Below, piece by piece: positions 45,882 through 57,764 of a stretch of 64,000 bases of DNA (the first letter of the stretch is position 1; the number at the start of each line of letters is the position of its first letter). A program made the position numbers and the translations under genes. Source of the stretch: Trametes villosa. Lineage: Eukaryota > Basidiomycota > Agaricomycetes > Polyporales > Polyporaceae. Where the stretch lies: positions 62,001 through 126,000 of the forward strand of contig PUDQ02000067.1 in NCBI GenBank assembly GCA_002964805.2. Direction: 5' to 3'. A model generated the notes under the pieces. It was not told the DNA's origin. It saw only the letters and a list, made by a program, of their open reading frames with translations, and made no database searches.

Positions 45882-46516
45882 CGAGAATGCATCTTGACAG
45901 ATTGACCTCGAGACCGTAAGCGATGTTGGGGAGCAGGTCCTTAGCCCAGTCCTCCACATCTCAGAGCAATATAGAGCAGATGGTGCATGAGAAGGGGTGG
46001 TTGGAAACATGTCAGGTACTTATTCGTAGGGACCTGCTTCGGCGTCCTCGACCATTGGTACTTCTTGGGTTCGTTAACTTATTGCTTATGATCTACGTGC
46101 ACACTCGATGGAAATGAACTTGAAACATCTTCCAAGCCCACGACTCCTATAAAAGGGATCTCCGCCATTGTACCCCCTGCTGGAATACTTGTTCGTCAAT
46201 GCGATACCAAGCCTTTGATCCCAACGTTCACGGTGCGATCATGTTCACCGTTTTGAAAGTTTTAGCGCCAATTAATTGGGAGACGTCTATTGCCCACGTG
46301 ACACTCTATTCGCGTGGCGCTGCATCTTGTCGTTTGCGTTCTCTTTCCTCTCTATTTTCTCTTTTACGCTCACCACTTGTCCTCTAACTTCTGTGCGCTA
46401 CATCGACACGGCCCTGGTTTCAGTATATCGCGGGTGAGTAAAGTATATACTTGTATGATAGTCGATTTTTACCCTCAGGCGCCCCGGAATGCATAGCGAT
46501 ATCGCCGTTTGAGCCA
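45882..46516. other. intergenic before the BTB cluster
   Basis: It holds a TATAAAAG at about 46148. That is far from the BTB start at 46517 (about 370 bp), so the first BTB transcript may have a long leader or the box may be unused. A short hydrophobic frame near 46314-46496 lacks an ATG. Confidence 0.45.
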
Positions 46517-47690
46517 ATGAACGTGCAGGAGCAACCGCGAAAGCGCGCACGAATGAGCGAGAACTCGGATTGCGCTGGTGGTGCAGTCCAGATACAAGAA
46601 ATCCGAGGACCAAACATCGTCAATGCGCGGGCAAGAGAGCGCGATGAAGAGTTCTGGTACAACGACGGGAATATCATCCTCGTCGCGCGCGATATCGAAT
46701 TTCGCATGTACGGATGCCTTCTCGCGGAGCACTCCCCCGTATTCAAGGACATGTTCTCCCTACCGCAATCCCAAGAAACGCTTCCGCCTGCTATCGCACC
46801 TCAGGCATGCCCTACGGTTCACCTCTCCGACTCCCCGCATGATCTGCGGCACATCCTTCGCGTCTATATGCCCAAAGGCGGCCCAAGGTAAGGCTCATCC
46901 CGTGACCGAAAGGGCTCGATCTAACACTGGGCCGTTGCTTGCCCTGACCCACAGCCCGTTCTTCCACAGTGCTCCTCAGTACTCATACCAAGCGATCTCG
47001 GCGGCCATCCGGCTTGGCCATAAGTACCAGATGTCCACGCTGCTCAACGACGCCGTCGCCTACTTGAAGACCTACTACACTTACGACTTCGACAAATGGT
47101 CGAGCTTTACCGAGTACGGTCCGCCTGGCCCATCCTGGCCGCGGGAAGCCGCTATAGGCGTCGTCAACCTTGCTCGGTTGGCTGGCGACGTGAGCTTGCT
47201 CTTAATGGCACTCCTCGTGTGCTGCACCATCAACAACGCAGATGAGATCCTCCGAGAGTTCGAAGGGGAGGATAGCCTCGAGTTCAAGACGCTTTCCCGG
47301 GATGACCTCGGCTTGTGTTACGGCGCGAAAAGCCAGCTCATACAGGAGTCCGTGAGGGTCGGGCTTCGGGTTTGCGAGCCCACGGTCTCGCACGCATGCA
47401 AGAGTGCAAAAAGCTGCCTGCGCGAGTTCAAGCCGGCGGTGAAGGAGCTCGATGACGACGTCAAACGTTTCACAGATGCCGATCCATCCCTCGTCAAATA
47501 CGCTCGCCGGTTCCAGACTAGCGGCTTGTGCGAGTCCTGCCAGGAGATGGTCCAGGAACGTGAATCGCGGGAGAAGAAGGCCGCTTGGGCGAAGCTACCG
47601 TCAATATTTGGGCTCGAGCTGCCTACAGAAGTCACCAGCGACGAAGAGCAGCTTCAGCCAGGGGCAAGTGGAAATGCGCAAGCGGCTTGA
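46517..47690 (+). CDS. BTB/POZ domain protein 1
   Basis: Two exons, 46517-46887 and 46955-47690, give 368 residues. A basic N-terminus (KRARM) precedes the BTB/POZ domain, which starts near residue 40 with [21 protein letters not shown] and includes the dimer-type HSPVFKDMFSL and VHLSDSPHDLRH motifs. The intron splits the codon after YMPKGGP (phase 2), as in every paralog here. The second exon carries IRLGHKYQM, a helical region, then Cys-x5-Cys (CKSAKSC), LCESC and an ending AAWAKLPSIFGL. There is no BACK or Kelch domain. BTB proteins usually dimerise and act as cullin-3 adaptors or transcription factors; the role of this fungal family is unknown. Confidence 0.88.
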
Positions 47691-48007
47691 TCGTTACGAC
47701 CAAGGTAAGTAGACGCCGAACATGCGCTAAGATCCTGCTACTCATCTCGCGCTACCTTCCAGACAGATAGGGACATATCGCATTTTGCGGTCTCTCGCGG
47801 CCCATGGAAGGCTTTCGAATTCCAGTAAGCATTCCGTCTATCATCGGACCTATGACTGGTCAACGCATACTCACGCCACATTACCAGTGATGCTACTTAC
47901 GCGTCACCAGATACTCCATGACCTGATATGCCCACCACCATGTTCTTTTTAAGCGAGAATCCAATTCGCGCCCTCTCAGTACAGGAAGTCGTTGAGCGCG
48001 GCATACA
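47691..48007. other. convergent spacer between BTB genes 1 and 2
   Basis: 317 bp of shared 3' flank; nothing was recognised. Confidence 0.5.
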
Positions 48008-49113
48008 TCAGTCGGTGTCCACCCCGTCCGAGCTGTCGTCCTCTTCATCGGCAACAATGCAGGTACCCTCTGTCAGGCCCAAAACGTCCGACAGGCAGTC
48101 CCACAGCATATATCGCTGCTCCACATCGCGCTGCACGATCGTTGCCCAGCAACAGCGGCACAGCGCCGGGTCCTGCTTCTTCGACCCCCACAACGTCTCT
48201 ACCACGGACACGAACGGGCCTTTCTTCGCGATGATCGCCGACATATCCTCCATAATGTTCATGAAGGCGAGCAGCCGGCGCCGGCATCGCGAGAGGTCTT
48301 GGCAGCTGTCGGGCGGCGGTGGCGCGAGGACGACGGCCGCGTTTTCGAACGCCTCCTGCACGAGGCGCGCCTTCGCGACGAAGAGCGTGCCGATGTCCGC
48401 ACTGGACAGCTGCTCGCAAGTGCCGTCCTCGCGCTGGACGCCCTCGACGATCTCCGCGCCGAGCGTGCAGCACACGAGGAACGCCGCGGGCAGGAGGGCC
48501 GTTTCGCCCGTGAGCCGCGCGAGGTTGATGACGCCGATCGCGTGGATGGCGCGGAACGAGGGCGGGCCGAGGTGGTTGTTTTTGACCCACGTAACGAAGT
48601 CGCTGGGGTAGTACTTCCGAAGGTAGTCGAGCGAATGGTCGACGAGGCGAGATATCTGATACTTGTGCCCGAGACGAATCGTTGCGGAGATCGCGTCGAA
48701 GGTGGGGTCGTCCGGCGTGAAAGGGCTGCATGGGCGAGTCAGTTACTGGTGTGACGACCATGCCAGGGGGTCGCAGAGGCGTACCTGGGCTCGCTCTTCG
48801 GCATGTACACACGCAGGACGTGCCGCAGGTCCTCAGGAGAGTCCGATACATGGACGACGGGGCATGGCGAGTCTCCAGACGCGGAAGTCCCCTCTGGCGG
48901 CTGCGGTAACGAGAACATATCGCTGAACACCGGGGAGTGTTCCGCCAAGATGCCCTTGTAGATACGAAACTCGATGTCGCCAGCGATGAGGATGATGGTC
49001 CCGTCATCGTACCAGAACTCTTTGTCGCGCTGTCTGGGCGGGTCGGGGACGACCAGAGGGCTATCGCTTGCGTCGCCCGTACGCGCTCTCTTCCTGGTGA
49101 CGCGTCCGGACAT
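48008..49113 (-). CDS. BTB/POZ domain protein 2
   Basis: Exons 49113-48785 and 48725-48008 give 348 residues. The start was chosen at MSGRVTRKRART, which matches the starts of paralogs 4 and 7; in-frame ATGs also occur upstream at 49125 and 49158. The BTB motif DKEFWYDDGTIILIAGDIEF is intact. The C-terminal cysteine pattern is CQDLSRC followed by ALCRCC, and the usual WxxLP ending is changed to LWDCLSDVLGL. An acidic tail (DEEDDSSDGVD) is unique to this copy. It points toward gene 1 and away from gene 4. Confidence 0.87.
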
Positions 49114-49853
49114 CTGAGGGGACATTACATCAGTACTCCACATTCGTTGCTTTGTCATGGACTAGCACATACGCGGGGATGTGCTTGGTACTGACACCGC
49201 GGAACTTGTCCCGACAAACTCGTCCAGGAGAAAGTAAAACGCAAGCCGGCTGCGCTCCAAGAATCTGGAATTGGAGGAAAAGATTAAGCGGCGCTTTTCG
49301 AAGTCAAGTCTTCGAGCACTTCTAACTGCTTAAGCGCTGACCTTCTTCTGCCTGAGTTGCCCTGAGCAGCGAGCTTCGGCAGCTGCGTAGCAGGATCTAC
49401 AGAGTGAGTGGGACTCGGTGGAAGGAGTCTAACCGCTGGCACGTCGCTTAGGAACGATTTTGGCCGCGGACGAGGCTCAGTCGTACCTGATCGCGCTACG
49501 TCACTCCCACGTGGTGGCAATGTCACGCCTTTTCAGTCTCGTTCAGCGGTTGCGTAGGGTCTCAGTAGCTGACCGACGGCGGGGTACAAGATAGCTTGAA
49601 ACGCTCTTTGAACGATATTCGGGCGAGCTGGTGAGTCGAGGAGAGGAGTAGATGATAACTGATATGATACAACATTTGACCAGCCAGCAGCAGTCTTGGA
49701 GAGCTCGAAACGGTCCCCAGGAGAGTCAGTGTCTCCCGCCGAGGTTACCCTAAGCGAAACGCATCGCGCAGCTAGCACCACAAGACTCCATCAGCTCGGA
49801 GTTACGAGTCACCAAAAGCGGAAGATACATACATTCAGAAACTCGCGGCGGAA
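49114..49853. other. intergenic between BTB genes 2 and 3
   Basis: About 0.74 kb without a recognisable gene; it includes the promoter of BTB gene 2. Confidence 0.5.
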
Positions 49854-51020
49854 TCAGCTTCCATTCGCTGACGCACCCTGCACGTCCTGTCCCTCGGTAT
49901 GGGCAGCCGGCGGCGGTACCCTGAGCCCAAAAATCTCCGGCAGCTTTCCCCAGACCACCCGCTTCTCGGCTGCCTCCCGCTCCTTTACCAACGCATAACA
50001 GTCTTTACACAGGTCCTTCTGTGCGACCAAACTGCCGCAGTACACGGTGAACGGTTCCACCTGCATGATGGTCTCCGCCTTGTCCGCCAGCCGCCTGTGT
50101 GCCCGCTTGAAGCCCCGCGTGCAATTGACCACGGTCGCACAAGCAGGCGCGGGCTTCGGCCTGCAGATCTTGAGCCCGATCCGGACGGACTCCTGCACGA
50201 GCCGGGTCTTCGCCGTGAGACACAGGCCGATGTCGTCGAGGGTGAGCTGCTCGCGCGTGTCGTCCTCGCGCGCGAAGCCGCGGATGATGGTGTCCGTGCT
50301 CGGGATAGCGCAGCAGACGGTGAGCAGCGCCATCAGAAGCAGGCCGGTCTCGCCCGTGAGGCGTGCGAGGTTGACGACCCCGATGGAGCACTCCATGGGA
50401 AAGCCGGGAGGCCCGTAGTTCACCAGATTCGCCCAGCCGTCGAAGTCGTACGGGTAATGCGCCTTCAGATAGAGGAGAGCGTTGTCGACCATTTCGGCCA
50501 TTTGGTACTTGTGGCCCAGCCGAATCGCGGCGGAGACCGAGTCGTACGAGTAAGATGGAGCGACATGGAAGAATTTGCTAGCGGTGATGGTGAGATAAGT
50601 CGATGTTGAGGTTGTATGCTAGGAGACAGTGTACCTCGCGCGGGTTTTTGGCATGTACAGGCTCAAGATGTGTCGCAAGTCTTCGGGCGCGTCCGAAAGA
50701 TGGACCACGGGCCCTGGATCCTCGGCGGATGTACTGTCGGAAGGCGGCGCTGAGCTAGAACTGGGAGGCTGCGGCAAAGAGAACATGTCTCTGAACACCG
50801 GGGAGATTTCCGCGAGAATCCCCTTGTATATGCGAAATTCGATGTCGCGCGCGACGAGGATGACATTTCCGTCGCTGTACCAGAACTCTTCGTCGCGCTT
50901 CGTGGGCCGCTCTCGTACTACTTGGGAGTTTTCGGAGGTCAGTTGCGCGTCCCCACGGGAGTCCTCGTCGCCAGCATCCGAGCTCGTCCGGAGACGTTTA
51001 CGCGATTCATGTGTAGACAT
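49854..51020 (-). CDS. BTB/POZ domain protein 3
   Basis: Exons 51020-50635 and 50577-49854 give 369 residues, starting at [14 protein letters not shown]. The frame is open another 34 codons upstream, but the chosen ATG fits the paralog pattern. The BTB domain has [21 protein letters not shown]; one change is AEISPVF where the others have AEHSPVF or AENSPVF. The second exon has the C-terminal signature CATVVNC, LCKDC and [12 protein letters not shown]. It is the same strand and structure as gene 2. Confidence 0.87.
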
Positions 51021-51502
51021 TGCCGAGCTCAAAGCTACGTCGATGCCTTGCAGGAAGGAGGCTGCGCCGTCAATACAATCGCCTAAAAACTTGTTAGATG
51101 CCGTGCGGTGGAGGCAGGACACTACGGTTACGCGCTAACCTGATAAAATTACGAACAGCAGGTACTCGAGGTTTAGTTGTATGACGAGGCGGCCGGAGTA
51201 AATAAGTGGTTAGAGGGAAAAGGCAAGCCGGAGGCGCTTAGCCTCTGAGAGTCGGCGCCGCGGCTGGCGATTGCTACATTGTGACGGAGCTGCACGTGAT
51301 CGTGACCGGTGTTTGTCCGACTGGCCGCCGCCGCCTCTTTTCTTCCTCCAGACGCTGATCGAGATCGCCTCGCCATCCTTCAGAAAAAGACATCTCACAG
51401 GTGTGTCAACATATAGTTTCTGTTAAGGCAGCGCTACTCACTCGCAGAGGTGGCTCGGTAGTTGAACGTCCTCCGGCGCTCAGCCGCAGTGTGCCCCTCG
51501 CA
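51021..51502. other. divergent promoter region, BTB genes 3 and 4
   Basis: About 480 bp between two divergent BTB starts; nothing specific was recognised. Confidence 0.45.
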
Positions 51503-52653
51503 ATGTCAGCGCGTGTCACCAGAAAGCGGGCCCGCAAGGAATCCGTTGGCGAGGCGGAATCTAGTGCTCCAAACTTGACCCCAGCGATTGAAGATCCGCA
51601 CGCCATACCACAGGAGTCAAGGACACGCGATGCGGAGTTCTGGTACGACGACGGGACTGTCACTCTCATCGCCAAAAACACCGAGTTCCGTGTGTACAAG
51701 GGCATTCTCGCGGAACACTCTCCCGTCTTTAGAGACATGTTCTCTCTACCCCAGCCTCCCGCCGCTCTGTCCTCCAATGCGGCTCCTTCTGGGGACCGCT
51801 GTCCGGTCGTGCATCTCTCCGACTCCCCCGAGGACATCCGGCATGTTCTGCGTGTGTATATGCCCAAATGTCACCAAAGGTATTGTCGCGGCTCCTGCAG
51901 TGAAACGGCCCTCATTTCCCGTACATCTCACGAGCCGTTCAATGCAGCTTGTTCTTTCCGGAACACCCCTCACGCCCCTCATTCGACGCCAACTCTGCCA
52001 CCGTACGGCTAGCACACAAGTACCAGATGTCTACACTCCTCGAACACGCGGTCGGCTACTTGACGAGGTACTACACCACCGACTTCGACACGTGGGAAAG
52101 CTACGACACCTACAACCCGCTCGGCTTCCGTGACGAGCACTCCATCAGTGTGGTCAACCTCGCCTACCTGACCGGCGAGACGACCATTCTGCCGGCGGCG
52201 CTTCTCGCATGCTGCCAGCTCGACAAGGAGCTCATCGCAGGTTTCGAGCGCGAAGACGGCACGCGCGAGCAGCTCGCGCCGGACGACATCGGCCGGTGCA
52301 TCGCGGCAAAGCCCAAGCTCATCCACGAGGCCACGAGAATCGCGCTCTTCATCTTGCGGCCCACCATGTCGGACCGGTGTGAGGCGCCGGGAGACTGCGA
52401 ATCGGGCTTCAAGATGCTTATGAAGGAGCTCGAGGCCCACGTGGATGATGCGGTGGGGAACGACCCCTATCGGTTCAATGCGAAGTTCGGCTACGAGCTC
52501 TTTACCGATGTCGGCCTTTGCCCGCCTTGTCAGGCGATGCTCGAGGATCGCGGGTCGCGCCAACGCCGGGCGGTGTGGTATAGGCTTCCAAAGATAATGG
52601 GCATCGAGAGCCCGAGGACGTGGCCAGGGAGCGCGGCCGAGGATAGGGCGTAA
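51503..52653 (+). CDS. BTB/POZ domain protein 4
   Basis: Exons 51503-51879 and 51948-52653 give 360 residues beginning MSARVTRKRARKE, a possible nuclear localisation signal. The BTB part has [27 protein letters not shown] and VHLSDSPEDIRHVLRVYMP. The second exon starts with SLFFPEHPSRPSF and contains CEAPGDC, LCPPC and VWYRLPKIMGIE near the end. It is divergent from gene 3. Confidence 0.88.
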
Positions 52654-53154
52654 CCGGTGAGCCATGGGCGCTGCGTGGAAGGGGTTGCTCCCAGGAGCGT
52701 ACGTTGTAATACGTATCAATGCGAAGGCCGTGGCTCATCTCATTCTAGCGTCGGGAGTATCGGCGCAACTCAGACCGCGATCGCTTCGGTGCGCCAGCCA
52801 GTGCTTATAGTTTTAGCTACAACCCCTCTCCCGCGCCCCTCGGTTTCCTCGAAGTACTTCGCATTCCCATCGCCTCCCTGCAGACGTACTCACAGCGCCA
52901 CTCGAGCAGACTTCCGCGGATCCGTCCCGCGCCGGTGCGATCATGGCGCTGCAGTTGAGCCCAGCATCAACATTCTGAGGGGACCCCGGGTGGCGGGCAG
53001 CAAACCAGTAGCCTGACAGGCTCGCATGCGCCGTATATGTACGCAGACGTATGCTACTCAAAGTTCATCTCGTCGTTTCGCCGGACGCAATGATAGTGCC
53101 GTCGGTCAATCACAGCACACCCGAGAGACACGATATAAACAAAGACCGCCGCCA
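52654..53154. other. intergenic, nothing recognised
   Basis: About 0.5 kb between BTB gene 4 and a BTB relic; no feature was seen. Confidence 0.5.
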
Positions 53155-53485
53155 CTCCAGGTCGTCCCGGCGGCGCGAACCGGGCGATTGCGTGCTCGAA
53201 CGTCTCCTGGACGGGTCGCGCCTTCGCGACGTAGCACGGCGGGACGTCCTCTATTGGAGTTGCTCGCGCGTGCTGTCCTCGCGAACGAAGCCCTCGACGA
53301 GCTCCGCGCCGAGCGTGCAACAGGCGAGGACTGCGGTGGGCAATAGCGCCGCCTCACTCGTGAGCCGCGAACGGAACTCGAGCAGGCCGCGTGCGTCGCT
53401 CGCCGTCCATGCAGCACTGCAATTGGGGTGGTGCTTGCGGAACGATCCTGAGCCGCCGAGTGTCAGCCGTTCCCGGTGTGAAGCG
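53155..53485 (-). pseudogene. relic of a BTB family gene (second-exon fragment)
   Basis: Minus-strand translation gives broken matches to exon 2 of BTB protein 2. An RFTPGTADT start resembles PFTPDDPTF, LTSEAALLPTAVLACCTLG resembles LTGETALLPAAFLVCCTLG, and EGFVREDSTREQL is shared in kind. A frame change near 53251 then leads to VAKARPVQETFEHA, which resembles VAKARLVQEAFENA. Neither the BTB domain nor the C-terminal cysteines remain. At least one frameshift and both end truncations make it non-functional. Confidence 0.7.
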
Positions 53486-53741
53486 TGGCGGACGAGTGTG
53501 AGGAGGGAATCCATCGAGATAACCTCTCGCCGAATAGATATTCCAAGATATCCAATCACCTAGTAACAACCACGGAGAACATAGAATTTGCGAAAGGAGG
53601 CGACGTCAAGTGCTCAGGGGCGGACCTACTATATTGCAGACGAAGTATCTTGAGCAATGCGCACTCGCGTCGAGAGTGAGTGACATACCATGTTCGAGCT
53701 GCACCTCAGGTTTGCCCCGCCGCGGCGCCTTCCGCGTTCTA

Positions 53742-54862
53742 CTACCCGGTGTTAGCGAGTTCCAGTGCCGACCGAAGACTAAATATCACAGGGAGCGCCT
53801 CCCAGACCGCCTTCTTCCCAGAGTCTTCCCGCTCCTGCGTCATCGCCCGACACGGCTCGCATAACTCCCCGGGGGCAAACCCCAGTTCATCGCATGTCTG
53901 TAGGAATGGATCTGGGTGCGCAAGAATCATGATCTCGCGCGTGATATACCGAAGCCCGCCCTTGAGCACGCGCTCGCACTCCGGCCGCGTCGCGCAGCGC
54001 TCAGACAGCTCCAGCCGGAGGATCTGCAGGCATAGAGCGATGGACTCCTGGACGAGGCACATGTGCGCGGCGAACACCAGGCGAGTGTCCTCCTCGGAGA
54101 GCCGTTCGCGCGAGCCGTCCTCGCGCTCGAACCCGCAGATGATCGGCCCGGGATCCGATGAATCCGAGCCCCAGCCGCAAGCCAGGGAGAACAGCGCCAT
54201 GAGGAGCAGCGTGGGCTCGTCTGTGAGTCGGGCGAGGTTGACGACCCCCACAGTCTGCTCGGGCTTGAACCAGCGAGGGCCGTAGCACTTCTGCGAGGTC
54301 CATTTTGTGTAGTCGTAAGGGTAGTGCGTCTTCAAGAAGGAGAGCGCGCGCTCCACCATGTCGGACATCTGGTACTTGTGCCCCAGCCGGATCGTCGCTG
54401 AGATTGTGTTGAACGAGTACTGGGGTGTCACGGGGAAAAAGTCGCTATGGACGGTAGTCAGCGACGTCAGCCTTGCAGCCGAAGAGTATCCCGGATCTAC
54501 CTCGACCCGCTCTTGGGCATGTACACGCGTAATACGTGCCTCAAGTCCTCGGGAGAGTCCGACAGGTGGACCACGGGACACTGATCGTTGGATGGTGTAT
54601 GGTCGACAGGCGAAGCCGCCACGGGGTCCGGAGGCTGCGGGAGGGAGAACATGTCCTTGAACACCGGCGAGTGATCCGCGAGGATACCCATGTAAACGCG
54701 GAACTCGACGTCGCGCGCAACGAGGATGACGTTCCCGTCGTTATACCAAAACTCCTCGTCGCGCTTCGTGGGTCGCTCTGGCTGTGCTTGAGAGCCCTCG
54801 AAGGCCTGTCGTGCGTCCTGGCGCAGATTTGAAGTGTCAGTATCCGAGATCGTCGCAGCCAT
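53742..54862 (-). CDS. BTB/POZ domain protein 6
   Basis: Numbering counts the 53.3-kb relic as position 5. Exons 54862-54501 and 54444-53742 give 354 residues starting MAATISDTDTSN. It lacks the KRAR-type basic N-terminus of most paralogs and instead has [16 protein letters not shown], like protein 3. The second exon carries [22 protein letters not shown] and AVWEALPVIFSL. Protein 3 is its nearest relative by motif. Confidence 0.87.
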
Positions 54863-55208
54863 CGTCTGAGTGAAGTCTTGGGATGAAGATTCAGCCTGAA
54901 AGTGTTACTAGACGAGCGAAAGGTGCACTGGCAGGACGATCAGATGCTGAGGCCGCGCAAGATCGATTGCCACATAGTGACCGGGCTGCACGTGATCCGT
55001 GACCTTCGTGTCTTCTCCTCCGAGCCTTGTCACGACACCGCGGCTTTTCTCTACTTCCCTCCAGTCGCATCAGCTCGCAAACCTCCCCGCCGAATCTCTC
55101 AGTGAGCCGAGTTTAATGCAGTTAAAGTATCACTGCTCACAACTCACAAAAGTCGCTAGCTAGTGTCCCTTGGAAATTCGTGCGAACGACCTCAGTGCGA
55201 ACCTCACC
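54863..55208. other. divergent promoter region, BTB genes 6 and 7
   Basis: About 350 bp between divergent starts; no obvious TATA box. Confidence 0.45.
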
Positions 55209-56377
55209 ATGTCGGGACCTGTTACCAGAAAGCGAGCCCGTATGAGCTCCATCGGCGATGGAGTCGACTCCGATGCTCAAAACGCAACATTCGGTGCCGG
55301 CGAAAGCTCGCAGTGTAGCCCACTGGAGTCAAGGACGCGAGACGAGGAGTTCTGGTACAGCGACGGGAACATCAGTCTCATCGCTGGCGACATCGAGTTC
55401 CGCATATATAAGGGGCTCCTCGCAGAGAACTCCCCTGTTTTCAGCGACATGTTCTCCCTGCCACAGCCTCCCGCCCCCTCGTCTTCCCTCGCAGCCCCTG
55501 CCGCCGACACCTGTCCGGTTGTGCAGCTGTTTGACTCCCCATGGGACCTGAGGCACGTCCTGCGCGTGTATATGCCCAGAAAAAATACAAGGTATCGTAC
55601 ATATCCGCTATCTTTGCTTTCCTGATGATCCAGAAAAGCTAACATGCTACATTGTGCAGCGTGTTCTCGCCTTACAAGCCGACATATGACAGCATCGCCG
55701 CGGCGATCCGGCTCGGACACAAGTATCAGATGGCCACGCTCCTGCAGCAGGCGGTGGGATACCTGAAGAAGTACTACACCGACGACTACAAGATCTGGAC
55801 GAAGAACACGCGCCACGCGCCGCGGGGCCTCCTGGCCGAGCATTGCATCGGCGTCGTCAACCTCGCCCGCCTCACGGGCGAGACGAGCATGCTCCCCGTC
55901 GCGCTCCTCCAGTGCTGCCAGCTCGACGCGGAGGTGCTCGTGCAGGGCTTTGCGCGCGAAGACGGCACCCGCGAGCAGCTCGCGCTCGGCGACGTCGCCC
56001 TCTGCATCGCCGCAAAGACGCGCCTCGTCCGCGAGTCTATGCGGGTCATGTTCAGGATGCTGCGGTCCATCCCCGCGGACGAGTGCGAGTCGGAAGCGGA
56101 GTGTGAGTGCGCGCTCAAGCGGCTTCTCCGCAGCTGCGAGAAGCACGTCGACGCCGTGGTAGGCACAGATCCCCTTCGGTTCCCCACGCAGTTCTACCGG
56201 GATATCATCGGGAATGAGGCACTGTGCGACGACTGCGACTCCGAGGTGGAGGTGTGCGGCACGAGCCAGATACGCGTGGTTTGGGACAGGCTTCCGACGT
56301 TACTAGGGATCAGCGCAGACGTGAAGACGTGGGGGAAGGCTGTCGTTGAAAACTTGCCGGCGCCCGGCGACCCGTGA
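55209..56377 (+). CDS. BTB/POZ domain protein 7
   Basis: Exons 55209-55591 and 55660-56377 give 366 residues starting MSGPVTRKRARMS. An upstream in-frame ATG at 55170 is less likely because it adds 13 residues absent in the relatives. The BTB part has [21 protein letters not shown] and ENSPVFSDMFSL. VQLFDSPWDLRH replaces the usual VHLSDSPEDLRH. The second exon has [20 protein letters not shown], then CESEAEC, ALCDDC and VVWDRLPTLLGI. Confidence 0.88.
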
Positions 56378-56714
56378 ACGATATCCGTAAGTTGTTTTCA
56401 TAGCCTCCCGCCGTATCTCGATACTGAGCTTGCGCGATCAGGCATCTTCCTGCTAGTATGGGGACTGAGGCCAGGCTATCTACGTGCTTCACGTGTGGAC
56501 CGCCCTGGGATGTGACGCTACGTGTGGCCCGGTATCCGAACTACCTAGAGTATATTTCCGACAGAAGGCGACGCCAGGGTCTGGGCAGAGTTGCCCCACC
56601 ACCCATGCCGAGAATTTGTATCTACATTGCAATTCAAGTGAGTACCCTGAGTAAGGCGCTCTCGCGGTCGGAGTAGAGTACCTACCGTGTCTGGTTATAA
56701 AGCCCGAATCAGCT
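56378..56714. other. spacer before the SH3 fragment
   Basis: About 340 bp; nothing was recognised. Confidence 0.5.
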
Positions 56715-57412
56715 TTACCCCACCGAGGCATCCTCCGCCGTCTGCTGGCTGCGCGTGAGCGACGACGGCGGGCGCTGCGGGAGCGGCGGCTTCTGCGGGA
56801 GCGAGGACGAGGAGGCGTTGATGACCTCGGTGTACGTGGTCGGGAAGAGGCCGCGCCTGCCGCCGAACTCGCCCATCCACCAGCCGTCGAGCACCTCGCT
56901 GAGTGCCTCGATCTGCTCGCGCGCGCGGAAGCTAAGCTCGTCCGTTGATGCGCCCGCGAAGTCGTGCAGCGCAGCGACGCGCTTCCGGCCCTGCACGTTG
57001 TCCTCCCTTGTGTTCGTCTCCTTCAAGTCCTTCAAGTACCTTTCCCGGGAAGCGATGCAGACTTGAGCATCCGGATGGGCAGGATGGGGGACGCGCCCGG
57101 GAGGCCGGGCACGGAAGATCGGCGTTTCGCAGCCGCCTTGGACGACGACGCGGACTTGGGGAGCCCGAACTCATCGGTGTCGCTGAGCTCGTCCTCGTCC
57201 TCGTCGCGCAGCGCGGCGAACTTGTCCTTGTCCTTGTCCTTCTTCCCGCGCCCGGTCACGGAGCTCATCGCGCTCGACGCCCATCCCGCCATACTCAGCC
57301 GGTTCGAGCTCTTCGCGAGTTTCTCCTTCTCCTCATTCCCCTCCTTCCCCTTGCTCTTGCTGTCCTTCTCCTTGTCTTTGTCGCCGTCCTTGAATGTCAG
57401 GATGTAGTAAAG
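56715..57412 (-). pseudogene. 3' fragment of an SH3-domain protein gene
   Basis: On the minus strand, sequence from about 57412 encodes YYILTFKDGDKDKEK, then a Lys/Glu-rich and Asp/Glu-rich region (FAALRDEDEDELSDTDEFG). In another frame, a clear SH3 domain ends the protein (AALHDFAGASTDELSF, then DGWWMGEFGGRRGLFP). A Pro-rich tail (PQKPPLPQRPP) leads to a stop at 56715. Between about 57100 and 57000 the frame changes, and I found no well-formed intron of matching phase, so a frameshift is possible. No upstream exon is present before BTB gene 8. It looks like the C-terminal part of a scaffold-type protein left between BTB genes. It could instead be a short intact gene with an intron I missed. 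Confidence 0.6.
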
Positions 57413-57691
57413 CTTTATGAGTCCGACTCATTTGCGTCAGAGTCCAGACGCTCAAGTGGCCCACAGTGACGGAGATGCACGTGAGGCGTGACTCATCGCG
57501 TCCCCTGCAATGGGCGCTGTCGCGGCGTCGCGTTTCTCTGCTTTCCCTCTCTTGATCCGCATCTGCTTGCTGTTCTTGCTGTACGAACTTGAAAACGTTG
57601 GCTGAAGGGTTGGACGTAAACCCTGAACGCACTCGGAGCAAGTACTGGTGAGCGTTTGAGTCAAAGGTGATATTGAAGCGCCACTATTGCT
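57413..57691. other. spacer between SH3 fragment and BTB gene 8
   Basis: Nothing was recognised apart from the promoter of BTB gene 8. Confidence 0.45.
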
Positions 57692-57697
57692 TATAAA
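57692..57697 (+). promoter_or_regulatory. TATA box of BTB gene 8
   Basis: TATAAA lies about 73 bp upstream of the ATG at 57765. Confidence 0.5.
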
Positions 57698-57764
57698 TTT
57701 CAAGCTGAAGTTCGCTGCCAGCCGACACCTTCCTGCACGCGTGCATTCCTTCGTGAACTTCTTC

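Noticed and set aside
46199..46496. Short hydrophobic peptide downstream of TATAAAAG
   Set aside because: The hydrophobic frame has no ATG start and no family motif; more likely leader or spacer of BTB gene 1.
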